Assembly (NCBI RefSeq): GCF_009709615.1
Contig: NZ_WJYA01000002.1
Coordinates: 372,001-436,000 of the forward strand
DNA from: Winogradskyella ouciana
GTDB lineage: Bacteria; Bacteroidota; Bacteroidia; Flavobacteriales; Flavobacteriaceae
Direction of reading: 5' to 3'
Length of the DNA stretch: 64,000 bases
The translations under genes and the position numbers were made by a program. Numbering within the stretch: position 1 is the stretch's first letter; the number at the start of each line of letters is the position of its first letter. A model generated the notes under the pieces. That model was not told where the DNA came from. It ran no database searches and saw only the letters and a list, made by a program, of their open reading frames with translations. Positions 52,429 to 62,490 of the stretch are shown here, in pieces.

Positions 52429-54963
52429 ATGAGACAATTTATTTATTCATTTATTTTTACAGTTTTAACCTGCACGTCTTTATATGCACAAAAAGACATA
52501 AAAGTTGAAGGGAAAGTCGTTGAAGAGGGCTCAAATATACCTTTAGAATATGCTACTGTAACCTTTAAATCTAAACCAGATAATAAAATTATAGATGGAG
52601 GAATTACCGATGCTAACGGATACTTTAGTGTAGAAATACCTTCAGGTACTTACGATATATCAGTAGAATACATTTCATACAAAGCAAAAAATTACCTTGA
52701 CAAAACTATTAATGACTCCATTGACCTTGGTACAGTAAGCCTTGCATTGGATGTAGAGTCTCTTAACGAAGTTGAGATTGTTGCAGAACGTACATCGGTT
52801 GAGATAAAGCTCGATAAAAAAGTTTATAACATTGGTAAGGATTTAACTACTGCTGGTGGTACCGTTAGTGATGCACTAAACAATGTACCTTCTGTGTCTG
52901 TAGATATTGAAGGTGCCATAAGTTTGCGAGGTAATGAAAACGTACGAATCTTAATCAACGGTAAACCCTCTGCCCTTGCAGGCTTTGGAGACACTAATGT
53001 ATTGAGCCAATTGCCCGCAGAAGCCATAGAGCGTGTTGAGGTGATTACGTCTCCTTCTGCAAGGTATGATGCTGAAGGTACAGCAGGAATTTTAAATATT
53101 ATTCTTAGGCAAAAAGAAACCTTAGGGTTTAATGGCTCATTTAACTTTACAATTGGTAATCCTGATAATGTTGGGTTAAACGCTAGCATAAATTACAGAA
53201 CCGAAAAATACAATCTCTTTTCTAACCTAAGTTGGCGTTATTATGACGCCCCAAGAAACAGTTTTAATGATATCACCTATTTTGATCGCGTAGTCGATGG
53301 AGAAACCATAGAGCCAGAATATCGTAGAATACGTGAGGACCAAGAAGTTGAGCGTCTTAACAGAAATTACAATGCCAATGTAGGTATGGAGTATTTCTTA
53401 AGTGAAAAGTCATCCATAACAGGTAGTATTTTTTACAGATTAGGAAGTGACGCAGATTTATCATTAAACAATAGTGAGCGTTTTAATAATGGTGTAATTG
53501 TAGAAGAAACTCTACGTCGTGAAAAGGAAACTGAAGAAGATAATAGCTATCAAATAGCAATAAATTATGTTAAACAATTTGGTGAGGATAGAGATCATAA
53601 GTTAACGGCAGATTTTCAATATGAAAATGATGCTGAAGATGGTTTTACCTTTCTTAATGAAGACTATCTAACCACAGACCAAACCGACCCTGAGCCATTT
53701 CAGATTGAACAAGAAATTACCACAGAGGATCAAAAGGAATATCTTATTCAAGCAGATTATGTGTTACCTATTGGCGAAGATTCTCGATTTGAAGCAGGTT
53801 TTAGAAGTAACCTAGAAAATGAAGTCACCAATTACAGATTGGAGCAAGAAAACCTAGAAACTGGCGAACTAGTTGTAAACGACACCATCACCAATGTTTT
53901 TGATTATGATGAAAACGTCCATGCCTTATATAGCCAATATGGTACTAAGTTTGGAAAGTTTTCATTCTTATTAGGTCTTCGATTAGAGCACACACAGTTA
54001 AAAGGTGATATCGATTCTAGATTGTCAGATGAAGAATTGGTAGAAGCTTTTGGTTTTCCAATTCAAACAAATTTTGATAATAACTATTTAGGCCTGTTCC
54101 CAACGGTAAATTTAATTTATAATTTAAGCGGGTCAGAATCCGATAGTGAAGAAAGTATTACATTAGGTTACAACAGAAGAATTAACAGACCAAGAGGCTG
54201 GTTTATCAATCCGTTCCCAACGCGTTCTAGTAGAACAAACGTGTTTCAAGGTAATCCTAGTTTAGAGCCTGCATTTTCTAATGCTTTTGATATTGGTTAT
54301 TTAAAGCGATGGGATAAACTCACGTTAACATCTTCTGTGTACTATCAAGTTGAAACCAATTCGTTTGAGCGTGTACAGGAAAACACAGGACAGCAAACCA
54401 CGGATGGTATTGACATCATTAGAACAATTCCTATAAACCTATCTACAAACAAAAGAACTGGTGCAGAACTAGGGTTTTTGTACAATCCTAATAAATGGTT
54501 GCGACTGAATTCTAGTTTTAACTTCTTCCAGTTTGAAACTGATGGTGATTTTAATGGTGTGGATTATAGTGCTAAAAACACAAGCTGGTTTGCGCGATTC
54601 AGTTCTAAAGTTACCTTACCCGCAAAAATTGATTGGCAGACAAACGCCTTTTACAGAGGCGCGAGACAAGATGCGCAATCAGATACAGATGGCATATTTT
54701 CTATAGATTTAGCATTTAGTAAGGAATTGTTCAATAACAATTTAACTGTTTCCTTAAACGTAAGAGACTTGTTAAACTCCAGAAAACGTCAATCGACTAC
54801 AACGACAGACTTTTTTGAACGTTACAGTGAATTTCAATGGAGACAGCGTCAGGTTAATCTATCTTTAATCTACCGTTTCAACCAACAATTGAATAAACGC
54901 GATAGAAACGGAAGAGGTAACGGAAACAACAATGGTGATGACGACTTTGATTTCGAAGGCTAA
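52429..54963 (+). CDS. outer-membrane beta-barrel receptor with carboxypeptidase-like N-domain
   Basis: 844 residues. Signal peptide 1-20 (CTSLYAQ). Residues 24-105 form a CarboxypepD_reg-like domain (VEGKVVEEGSNIPLEYATVTF). A TonB plug-like domain follows (GGTVSDALNNVPSVSVDIEG, SLRGNENVRILINGKPSAL, VEVITSPSARYDAEGTAGILNIIL), then a large barrel with aromatic strand ends. The barrel is of the outer_membrane_beta-barrel_3 type often lacking a SusD partner; none is adjacent. Substrate unknown. The C-terminal Asn/Asp-rich tail after the last strand is unusual for a barrel end. A strong terminator follows. Confidence 0.9.
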   Translation: MRQFIYSFIFTVLTCTSLYAQKDIKVEGKVVEEGSNIPLEYATVTFKSKPDNKIIDGGITDANGYFSVEIPSGTYDISVEYISYKAKNYLDKTINDSIDLGTVSLALDVESLNEVEIVAERTSVEIKLDKKVYNIGKDLTTAGGTVSDALNNVPSVSVDIEGAISLRGNENVRILINGKPSALAGFGDTNVLSQLPAEAIERVEVITSPSARYDAEGTAGILNIILRQKETLGFNGSFNFTIGNPDNVGLNASINYRTEKYNLFSNLSWRYYDAPRNSFNDITYFDRVVDGETIEPEYRRIREDQEVERLNRNYNANVGMEYFLSEKSSITGSIFYRLGSDADLSLNNSERFNNGVIVEETLRREKETEEDNSYQIAINYVKQFGEDRDHKLTADFQYENDAEDGFTFLNEDYLTTDQTDPEPFQIEQEITTEDQKEYLIQADYVLPIGEDSRFEAGFRSNLENEVTNYRLEQENLETGELVVNDTITNVFDYDENVHALYSQYGTKFGKFSFLLGLRLEHTQLKGDIDSRLSDEELVEAFGFPIQTNFDNNYLGLFPTVNLIYNLSGSESDSEESITLGYNRRINRPRGWFINPFPTRSSRTNVFQGNPSLEPAFSNAFDIGYLKRWDKLTLTSSVYYQVETNSFERVQENTGQQTTDGIDIIRTIPINLSTNKRTGAELGFLYNPNKWLRLNSSFNFFQFETDGDFNGVDYSAKNTSWFARFSSKVTLPAKIDWQTNAFYRGARQDAQSDTDGIFSIDLAFSKELFNNNLTVSLNVRDLLNSRKRQSTTTTDFFERYSEFQWRQRQVNLSLIYRFNQQLNKRDRNGRGNGNNNGDDDFDFEG

Positions 54964-54988
54964 GGTTTAGTTCATATTTAAATCATAT

Positions 54989-55022
54989 AAAAAGGGGCGT
55001 TTTAAAAAACGCCCCTTTTTAT
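54989..55022. terminator. strong bidirectional terminator
   Basis: AAAAAGGGGCGTTTT pairs with AAAACGCCCCTTTTT around two bases, flanked by A- and T-runs. It separates the receptor gene from the convergent alcohol dehydrogenase gene. Confidence 0.9.
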
Positions 55023-55085
55023 CTTTATGGAATTGCCAAATTCAAATAAAATTTCAATCCAACTAAAAAGTTATCTCAATAAAAA

Positions 55086-56090
55086 TTACGCCTTTAGCAC
55101 AATTCTAAATCGTGCTTTCCCATCGTGCAGATGTTGTAAAGCCTCATTTACATTTTCCATTTCAAACTCTTCAACCGTTGGATAAATATCATGTCTCACA
55201 CAGAACTCAAGCATTTTTCGTGTTAAGGCTATACTTCCCAATGGGCTTCCTCCAACAGACTTTTCACCACCAATCAAACTAAAAGCTGGGATTTCCATTG
55301 GTTCTAATACTGCGCCTACCGTATGCAATTTTCCCTGTGGTGCTAATGTTGTTAAAAAAGCATCCCAATCAAGTTTAACGTTTGTGGTATTTAAAATAAA
55401 ATCCAATGTACCAGCTATGCTTTCCAAATCATCAGAATTTGTGGAATCAACCACATTATGCGCACCCATTTTCTTTAAGGCTTCGGTTTTGTCTTTATTG
55501 GATGTAAAAGACGTGACTTCACAGCCCCAAGCTTTCAAGAATTTAAGTGCCATGTGACCCAATCCACCTATACCAATTACACCTACTTTATCCGTTGGTT
55601 GCACTCCGGACAGAACTATAGGGTTAAAAACCGTGATACCACCACAGAATAAAGGGCCTGCTTTAGACATATCTGTACCATCAGGTAATTTAGTGGTCCA
55701 AGACCAATGACCTCTTACCTTGTCTGCAAATCCACCATGTCTTCCAACAATTGTTGCTTCAGAATCGCTGCACAAATGTTGTTTGCCGTCCATGCATTGA
55801 TTACAGTGCATGCATGAGGCCGAAAACCAGCCCATACCAACTTTATCTCCTTTTTCAAGGCCTTTTACTTCACTACCAACAGCTATAATTTCGCCGACAA
55901 TTTCATGGCCCGGAACCAGAGGATATTGAGATTGTCCCCAATCATTATTTATCATACTTACATCACTATGGCACAAACCACAATAATGTACTTTTATATC
56001 CACTTGCTCTTTACCAATTTCTGGTAATTCATAACTATATTTTTCTAATTTTTCACCTGCTGAATTAGCAGCATATGCATTTACGTTCAT
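55086..56090 (-). CDS. zinc-dependent NAD(P) alcohol dehydrogenase (CAD/YahK-like)
   Basis: 334 residues. Catalytic zinc ligands Cys37 in YCGLCHSD and His62-Glu63 in VPGHEIVGE; structural zinc Cys93, Cys96, Cys99 and Cys107 in SCMHCNQCMDGKQHLC; Rossmann motif GIGGLGHMALKFLKAWG. The overall pattern fits cinnamyl-alcohol-dehydrogenase-like aldehyde reductases with broad specificity and NADPH preference. Single gene, 63 bp from the HAD gene on the same strand. Confidence 0.9.
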   Translation of the reverse strand: MNVNAYAANSAGEKLEKYSYELPEIGKEQVDIKVHYCGLCHSDVSMINNDWGQSQYPLVPGHEIVGEIIAVGSEVKGLEKGDKVGMGWFSASCMHCNQCMDGKQHLCSDSEATIVGRHGGFADKVRGHWSWTTKLPDGTDMSKAGPLFCGGITVFNPIVLSGVQPTDKVGVIGIGGLGHMALKFLKAWGCEVTSFTSNKDKTEALKKMGAHNVVDSTNSDDLESIAGTLDFILNTTNVKLDWDAFLTTLAPQGKLHTVGAVLEPMEIPAFSLIGGEKSVGGSPLGSIALTRKMLEFCVRHDIYPTVEEFEMENVNEALQHLHDGKARFRIVLKA

Positions 56091-56153
56091 CTATTAAATT
56101 TTTCGATTTCCCTAAATGTAGTCAATACCGAAGAAAACTATGTTAGATTGAAG

Positions 56154-56816
56154 TTAATGTTTAAAGAAGTTTGAACTATTTGAATACGCAATCTCCTCAA
56201 AGTCCGAAATCACCAAATCTGCTTTTGAATAATCCTGACCCGTAGAGTGCTTACTTTTAAAACCGACACAAAAAATATCAGCAGCATTTGCGGCTTTAAT
56301 CCCGTTGGTGGAATCTTCAATAACCATGCATTCAGAGTTTTTAAAACCTGTATGCCTAGCTGCTTTTAAGAAAATTTCTGGATGTGGTTTAGATTTTTCT
56401 AAGTCTGCTCCACTGAATTTTGCGTTGAAATATTGGTTTAAGTTGAATCGCTCAAAAATTTGGTTGATGCCATGCATGGAAGCTGATGACGCTACAACCA
56501 AGGTTACATCATTATTTCGGTAATCTTTAATACGCTCTAAAACACCATCTATTAGTGCTAAATCATCATCGTTTTTAAAGAGAGATTTATAGTTGTTTCG
56601 TTTAAGTTGCACCAATTCTTCTGGTTGTTGCTTTAAATTGAAGTGTTCTACCAGGCGTTTACAAATATTCATTGTGGATTGCCCTGTGCAAGATTCGTAC
56701 AATTCTGGGCTTACGTCAATTTTGACGTTATCAAACATTTGAAGATAGGCTTTTCGGTGTAGTGGTTCCGTGTCGATAATGACACCGTCCATATCAAATA
56801 GTACGGCTTTGAGCAT
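56154..56816 (-). CDS. HAD family phosphatase/beta-phosphoglucomutase-like
   Basis: 220 residues. HAD motif I FDMDGVIIDTEPLH (nucleophile and acid Asp), cap domain 15-85, motif II VVASSAS, motif III Lys in SKPHPEIF, motif IV IEDSTNGIKAA. Subfamily IA with a helical cap, similar to beta-phosphoglucomutase and 2-deoxyglucose-6-phosphatase types. Cytoplasmic sugar-phosphate phosphatase or mutase; substrate unknown. The next gene upstream on this strand is acs, 160 bp away. Confidence 0.88.
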   Translation of the reverse strand: MLKAVLFDMDGVIIDTEPLHRKAYLQMFDNVKIDVSPELYESCTGQSTMNICKRLVEHFNLKQQPEELVQLKRNNYKSLFKNDDDLALIDGVLERIKDYRNNDVTLVVASSASMHGINQIFERFNLNQYFNAKFSGADLEKSKPHPEIFLKAARHTGFKNSECMVIEDSTNGIKAANAADIFCVGFKSKHSTGQDYSKADLVISDFEEIAYSNSSNFFKH

Positions 56817-56886
56817 TGATTAATTTGAATTTTTGACGAAGATAAAAAAGTATCCGTCAATGGAAGGACAAAGGATGTAGCAATCT

Positions 56887-56945
56887 GTTTAAATGATGAG
56901 ACTGCTTTGTACCTCGCAGTGACGTTAGTTAATCAAGAGATTTTG
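56887..56945. repeat. short interspersed repeat between HAD and acs genes
   Basis: The stretch with GAGACTGCTTTGTACCTCGC followed by AGTGACG resembles the common flavobacterial intergenic element in which a GAGATTGC word is followed by CTCGCAATGAC. A diverged form with TCGCTCACAATGACAG is at 30103-30137. Confidence 0.35.
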
Positions 56946-56976
56946 GAATTTAGATTTTGAGATTTGATTTTTAGTT

Positions 56977-58884
56977 TCATAATCTATTCTCAATTATACT
57001 CTCAACTACTTCAGGATTTAAAAGCGTACTCGTATCGCCTAATTGATCGGTTTCATTAGAAGCAATTTTTCTAAGGATTCTTCGCATAATTTTCCCTGAA
57101 CGTGTTTTTGGTAATCCATTGGTGAATTGAATTTTTTCTAACTTAGCGATGGGTCCAATTCTATCAGTAATTAGTTGATTGATTTCCTTTCTCAGATTAT
57201 CATGATTTCTGCTCTCTCCTGAATCTTTCAAAGTAACATAACCATATAATGCATTTCCTTTTACATCATGAGGAAACCCAACGATAGCAGATTCTGCCAC
57301 TGCTTGATGTTCGTTAATAGCATCTTCAATTGGTGCAGTCCCCAAATTATGACCAGAAACAATGATAACATCATCTACGCGACCTGTAATTCTATAATAG
57401 CCAACCTCGTCTCGCAATGCACCATCACCCGAAAAATACATATTTTCAAAAGCTGAGAAGTACGTGTCTTTATAACGTTGGTGATTACCCCAAATAGTTC
57501 TGGCAATGCCTGGCCAAGGAAATTTGATACACAAACGGCCTTCTACTTGATTGCCTTTTATTTCTTTACCGTTTTCATCCATTAAGGCAGGTTGAATACC
57601 TATAAACGGCAAGGTCGCATAAGTTGGTTTTGTGGGAGTTACGTAAGGTATTGGAGTAATCATTATACCTCCTGTTTCAGTTTGCCACCAGGTGTCCACT
57701 ATTGGGCTTTTCTTTTTACCTATGTTTTCGTTGTACCAATGCCAAGCTTCCTCATTAATGGGTTCTCCAACCGTCCCTAACACTTTTAAAGAGGATAGAT
57801 CATACTTTTCAACGAGTTCTGTGCCTTGCTTTGCTAAAGCCCTAATGGCAGTGGGTGCTGTGTAAAACTGATTGACTTTGTGCTTCTCTACAATCTGCCA
57901 AAAGCGTCCAAAGTCAGGATAGCTTGGTACGCCTTCAAACATAACGGTTGTGGCACCATTTGCCAAAGGACCATAAACAATATAGCTATGACCAGTTATC
58001 CAACCAATATCAGCTGTACACCAATACACATCGTCATCTCTATATTGAAATACATTTTTAAATGTATAGGCAGAGTAAACCATGTAGCCAGCACTGGTAT
58101 GCATCATACCTTTTGGTTTTCCGGTTGAGCCTGAAGTGTATAGAATAAATAATGGATCTTCAGCATCCATAATTTCGGCATCGCAAACTTGATGAGCTTT
58201 ATCCAATAAAGGTTGTAACCAATAGTCACGACCTTCTTTCATGTCTATAGTGGAATTGATTCTTTTCGCAACTAAAACAGATTCAATATTTGGACAATCC
58301 TCTAAAGCCTCATCTACAATTCCTTTTAAATCTATGGTTTTCGCACCACGATATGAGCCGTCTGAAGTAATGACCATTTTGGCATCGCAATCATTGATTC
58401 TGGTAGAAAGTGCAGTGGAGGAAAACCCAGCAAAAATCACAGAATGAATCGCACCAATTCGCGCACAGGCCAAAACCGAAATCGCCAGTTCTGGAATCAT
58501 TGGTAAATAAATGCAAACCCTATCCCCTTTTTCTATTCCTTTTTCCTTTAAAACATTGGCAAACTTGCAGACACGCTCATGCAATTGTGTATAGGTAATA
58601 TGTTCAGCCTGTTCATTAGGATCATTGGGCTCGAATAAGATTGCTGTTTTGTTTCCTCTGGCTCTAAGGTGTCTATCCAAACAATTTTCCGTGATGTTAA
58701 GCTGAGCACTTTCAAACCATTTTATTTCAGGTTTTGTAAAATCCCAAGTTAAGACATTAGACCATTTTTTTCTCCAAACAAAATGCTCCTCTGCTATCTC
58801 TTCCCAAAATTGTTCTGGCTGATTAACGGATTTCTTATAAACCTGGAAATACTCTTCAAACTGTTTTATGTGATAGTTACTCAT
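56977..58884 (-). CDS. acs: acetyl-CoA synthetase (acetate-CoA ligase)
   Basis: 635 residues, full length. Adenylate-forming core motif YTSGSTGKPKGMMH, the acetate-pocket region around WWQTETGGIMITPIP, and the C-terminal TRSGKIMRRILRKIA with the catalytic Lys that protein acetylases target in other bacteria. It activates acetate to acetyl-CoA via acetyl-AMP. It is the last gene of an operon: the upstream stop of the sodium:solute symporter is 8 bp away, so uptake and activation of acetate are coupled. Confidence 0.96.
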   Translation of the reverse strand: MSNYHIKQFEEYFQVYKKSVNQPEQFWEEIAEEHFVWRKKWSNVLTWDFTKPEIKWFESAQLNITENCLDRHLRARGNKTAILFEPNDPNEQAEHITYTQLHERVCKFANVLKEKGIEKGDRVCIYLPMIPELAISVLACARIGAIHSVIFAGFSSTALSTRINDCDAKMVITSDGSYRGAKTIDLKGIVDEALEDCPNIESVLVAKRINSTIDMKEGRDYWLQPLLDKAHQVCDAEIMDAEDPLFILYTSGSTGKPKGMMHTSAGYMVYSAYTFKNVFQYRDDDVYWCTADIGWITGHSYIVYGPLANGATTVMFEGVPSYPDFGRFWQIVEKHKVNQFYTAPTAIRALAKQGTELVEKYDLSSLKVLGTVGEPINEEAWHWYNENIGKKKSPIVDTWWQTETGGIMITPIPYVTPTKPTYATLPFIGIQPALMDENGKEIKGNQVEGRLCIKFPWPGIARTIWGNHQRYKDTYFSAFENMYFSGDGALRDEVGYYRITGRVDDVIIVSGHNLGTAPIEDAINEHQAVAESAIVGFPHDVKGNALYGYVTLKDSGESRNHDNLRKEINQLITDRIGPIAKLEKIQFTNGLPKTRSGKIMRRILRKIASNETDQLGDTSTLLNPEVVESIIENRL

Positions 58885-58892
58885 AGTAATTC

Positions 58893-60677
58893 TTAATGCT
58901 GTATGGCTTCTTTTGCTCCACTAGGTATTCTTATATCTTCAACAATATCTTGAACCTCTTGTGGTGGTGCTTTTGTAAATTTCATTATTGTGATTGATAC
59001 TATAAAATTAAGCATCATAGCGATAGTACCAAAACCTTCTGGAGAAATACCAAACCACCATTCGCTTTTATCTGGCAATTCCGCATCAAACCAACCTAAT
59101 TTATACTTCATCATATACAACAGCATACTCACAATACCGACTAGCATACCTGCAATAGCTCCCTCTTTATTCATGCGTTTATAAAAAATGCCCAAAATAA
59201 TGGCAGGGAAAAATGAAGCAGCAGCCAAACCAAAAGCCAAAGCCACAACTGCTGCGACAAATCCTGGTGGATTAATACCGAAATAACCTGCAACACAAAC
59301 AGCTCCTACAGCAGATAAGCGTGCTGCAATGAGTTCACCTTTTTCAGAAATTGAAGGCTTAATAATTTTTTTAATTAAATCATGAGATACTGAAGAAGAA
59401 ATTACTAATAACAACCCTGCTGCTGTCGAAAGTGCAGCAGCCAATCCACCAGCAGCTACCAATGCAATAACCCAGTTGGGCAATTTTGCAATTTCAGGAT
59501 TTGCTAAAACCATGATGTCTCTATCTACATATAATTCATTATTGTTATTAAGGTTAGGCTGATTAAAATCCCATTTACCATCATCTCCCTTTAGAAATGC
59601 ATCACCAGCTAAATATTGAATATTGCCATCTGAATTTTTATCGGTAAATACAACTAATTCTGTTCCTTCCCATTTCTTAAACCATTCCGGTACTTCTTCA
59701 TAAGGCTGATCAGAAACCGTTTCAATCATGTTGGTTCTTGCAAATGCCGCTACAGCTGGTGCAGTTGTATAGAGAATAACAATTAGCAATAAGGCTATAC
59801 CAGCAGATTTTCGAGCATCTTTTACTCTTTTTACCGTAAAGAATCTTACAATTACATGTGGCAAACCTGCTGTACCCACCATTAAAGCTAAGGTAATTGC
59901 AAATATGTCTATTGTTGATTTTGATCCTTCGGTATATTCGGCAAAGCCTAGCTGAGTGCTTAAACCATCTAGTTTATCCAATAAATACATTCCTGAACCA
60001 TCATTGAGTTCTCCTCCAAATCCTAATTGTGGAATCGGGTTGCCTGTCATTTGAATAGAAATAAAAATCGCAGGTACCATAAAGGCGAATATGAGCACAC
60101 AATATTGTGCTACTTGGGTATAGGTTATACCTTTCATGCCACCAAGAACTGCATAGAACAAAACAATGAGCATCCCTATGATGACTCCTGTGTTAATATC
60201 AACTTCCAAAAATCTTGAAAACACTATACCCACTCCACGCATTTGCCCAGCTACGTAAGTAAACGACACTAACAAGGCACAGAATACGGCGACAATCCGA
60301 GCGGTTTTAGAATAATAGCGATCACCTATAAAATCTGGAACTGTAAACTTTCCGAATTTTCTAAGGTATGGTGCCAAAAGTAATGCTAAGAGTACATAAC
60401 CACCAGTCCAGCCCATGAGGTATACAGCTCCGTCATAACCAGCGAAAGAAATAATACCCGCCATAGAGATAAACGATGCCGCACTCATCCAATCCGCAGC
60501 AGTAGCCATTCCGTTTGCCAAAGGTGAAACACCTCCACCAGCAACATAAAAATCTTTTGTGGATCCCGCTCTAGACCAAATAGCAATACCGATGTAGAGT
60601 GTAAATGTTATGCCGACTAAAATGTAGGTCCAGGTTTGTACATCCATATCGGCGATGAGGAGTAGCTTATTCATCAT
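58893..60677 (-). CDS. sodium:solute symporter (ActP/VC_2705-like)
   Basis: 594 residues from ATG 60677, which overlaps the DUF4212 gene's stop region by 11 bp; a second ATG follows directly. About 13 membrane helices. The SSS-family signature is DFYVAGGGVSPLANGMATAADWMSAASFISMAG. A non-membrane insert (about 300-385: FARTNMIETVSDQPYEEVPEW, then an Asp/Asn-rich part) is typical of the VC_2705 subgroup. With DUF4212 upstream and acs downstream it most likely imports acetate or another short monocarboxylate with sodium ions. Confidence 0.92.
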   Translation of the reverse strand: MMNKLLLIADMDVQTWTYILVGITFTLYIGIAIWSRAGSTKDFYVAGGGVSPLANGMATAADWMSAASFISMAGIISFAGYDGAVYLMGWTGGYVLLALLLAPYLRKFGKFTVPDFIGDRYYSKTARIVAVFCALLVSFTYVAGQMRGVGIVFSRFLEVDINTGVIIGMLIVLFYAVLGGMKGITYTQVAQYCVLIFAFMVPAIFISIQMTGNPIPQLGFGGELNDGSGMYLLDKLDGLSTQLGFAEYTEGSKSTIDIFAITLALMVGTAGLPHVIVRFFTVKRVKDARKSAGIALLLIVILYTTAPAVAAFARTNMIETVSDQPYEEVPEWFKKWEGTELVVFTDKNSDGNIQYLAGDAFLKGDDGKWDFNQPNLNNNNELYVDRDIMVLANPEIAKLPNWVIALVAAGGLAAALSTAAGLLLVISSSVSHDLIKKIIKPSISEKGELIAARLSAVGAVCVAGYFGINPPGFVAAVVALAFGLAAASFFPAIILGIFYKRMNKEGAIAGMLVGIVSMLLYMMKYKLGWFDAELPDKSEWWFGISPEGFGTIAMMLNFIVSITIMKFTKAPPQEVQDIVEDIRIPSGAKEAIQH

Positions 60678-60924
60678 AGCCGTATTTTTTATCAAGTTTA
60701 TTCATTAATCGAACATAAACAAATATGAGAATGACAAAGACATACATAGACCCTTGTTGTGCAAACCAAAAACCTAATTTAAAACCACCTATCTTAATTT
60801 GATTTAACTCATCTTTTAATAAAATGCCTGCACCATAAGATACCGCAAACCAGATTGCCAGTAAAATGATAACATATTTGATATTATCTCTCCAATAGCC
60901 TTTAGCGTTCTCCCTATTCTTCAT
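60667..60924 (-). CDS. DUF4212 (sodium/substrate symporter small subunit)
   Basis: 85 residues with two membrane helices (about 15-34 and 54-72). YWRDNIKYVIILLAIWFAVSYGAGILL and FKLGFWFAQQGSMYVFVILIFVYVRLMNKLD match the family found beside ActP-type symporters and described as their small subunit. It overlaps the AgcS gene end by 11 bp and the symporter start by 11 bp, so translation of all three is probably coupled. Confidence 0.92.
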   Translation of the reverse strand: MKNRENAKGYWRDNIKYVIILLAIWFAVSYGAGILLKDELNQIKIGGFKLGFWFAQQGSMYVFVILIFVYVRLMNKLDKKYGYDE

Positions 60925-62302
60925 GTTTTGATAATTTTTGGCGTTTAGTGTAGGCTTTCAATTCTTTTATCACTTTTGGAGCTAATATTATGGTTGCTAT
61001 CATCGTTGGTATAGCCATTAATGCAAAAACACCATCTATGAGATTAATCATCATACTTAAACTCGTTGTTGCTCCAAGTATAATACTCAAAATATAGAAG
61101 TAGTTGTAATAATGTTTTTTATCGGATCCAAACAAAAACGACATGCATTTTGTACCATAATATGAATAGGAGAACAATGAACTCATACTAAAAACGGTAA
61201 TACATACCAATAAAGCATACTTACCATAAGTAGGCATCACATTGCCAAATGCCGCTGCAGTAAGACTCACTCCATTATCTGAGGTTGTTTCCCAAACACC
61301 TGTTGTTAAAATCGCTAAGGCAGTTAGTGTACAAACCACCAAAGTATCAATAGCTGGTCCAAGCATAGCAACTAAACCTTCGCGAATAGGCTCGTTTGTT
61401 TTTGCAGCACCATGAGCCATTGGAGCTGTACCAATACCAGCCTCATTAGAAAATGCTCCGCGTTTTATTCCATGCAAGATTAAGGCTCCCAAAACTCCAC
61501 CTAAAAAAGTATCATTTTTTGGATAGTAGTTGGCTGCAAAGGCATCGGTAAAAATTAGTTTTAAATAATATAGTAATACATCACTATGCAATACCAAAAT
61601 AATTATAACTAGTACAAAATATAAAAGTACCATCATCGGTACCAAACGCGATGCTACTATACCGATACGTTTTATACCTCCTAAAATTACCAGAGCCGTA
61701 ATACTCACTAAAGCAAAAGCTATATAGAGATTAGATGAAAAACCTACTTCTACTCCATTCGGTATTAACAAGATATCATTAATGGCTTGCGTTAATTGGT
61801 TGACATTAAATACGGGTAACGCACCTATTAAACCGCATAAACTAAAAAATATAGCTAAGGGTTTCCATGATTTTCCTAAGCCTTCAACAATAAAATACAT
61901 TGGCCCTCCTTGCACCTCACCTGCGCTATCTTTTCCTCTAAATAAGATCGCTAAGGTTGATGTAAAGAACTTAGTACTCATACCTATTATGGCACTTACC
62001 CACATCCAAAAAACTGCACCTGGCCCACCTATAGAAATAGCCACTGCAACTCCTGCTATATTTCCCATACCTACTGTTGCTGATAGAGCTGTTGTCAATG
62101 CCTGAAAGTGTGAAATCTGTCCTTGATCATTAGGGTTGTCGTATTTACCTCTAAGCACACTAATAGCATGACCAATGTACTTAAAAGGCAAAAAATGAGA
62201 ACGAATCAATAGGTAAAGACCACCACCAATTAATAAAATGAGTAACGGTAAACCCCAAGCTAAGGACGAAAAATCTTTGAGTAATTGATTGAGAAACTCC
62301 AT
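60914..62302 (-). CDS. sodium:alanine/glycine symporter (AgcS family)
   Basis: 462 residues, about 11 membrane helices. The family signature TVGMGNIAGVAVAISIGGPGAVFWMWVSA and the segment GAFSNEAGIGTAPMAHGAAKT are diagnostic of AgcS. It imports alanine or glycine with sodium. The gene is first in the compact operon AgcS - DUF4212 - symporter - acs, so amino-acid and acetate import are probably expressed together; alanine is one route to pyruvate and acetyl-CoA. No promoter was identified with confidence. Confidence 0.92.
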   Translation of the reverse strand: MEFLNQLLKDFSSLAWGLPLLILLIGGGLYLLIRSHFLPFKYIGHAISVLRGKYDNPNDQGQISHFQALTTALSATVGMGNIAGVAVAISIGGPGAVFWMWVSAIIGMSTKFFTSTLAILFRGKDSAGEVQGGPMYFIVEGLGKSWKPLAIFFSLCGLIGALPVFNVNQLTQAINDILLIPNGVEVGFSSNLYIAFALVSITALVILGGIKRIGIVASRLVPMMVLLYFVLVIIILVLHSDVLLYYLKLIFTDAFAANYYPKNDTFLGGVLGALILHGIKRGAFSNEAGIGTAPMAHGAAKTNEPIREGLVAMLGPAIDTLVVCTLTALAILTTGVWETTSDNGVSLTAAAFGNVMPTYGKYALLVCITVFSMSSLFSYSYYGTKCMSFLFGSDKKHYYNYFYILSIILGATTSLSMMINLIDGVFALMAIPTMIATIILAPKVIKELKAYTKRQKLSKHEE

Positions 62303-62490
62303 AGATTATAAATGTACTAAACCCAATAAACTTATAGTAGATTGTTTATAATTATTTTGAGCTACCTAACCTAACTCATTGATTTTAAATGAGGAAAAAA
62401 TTAACTACCCTTACCAGTGTAACTTGTTTCAATATTGAACGATAGGCACACGACCTAAAAACAAATCTAGTGTGAAATAAAGAAGATAAA

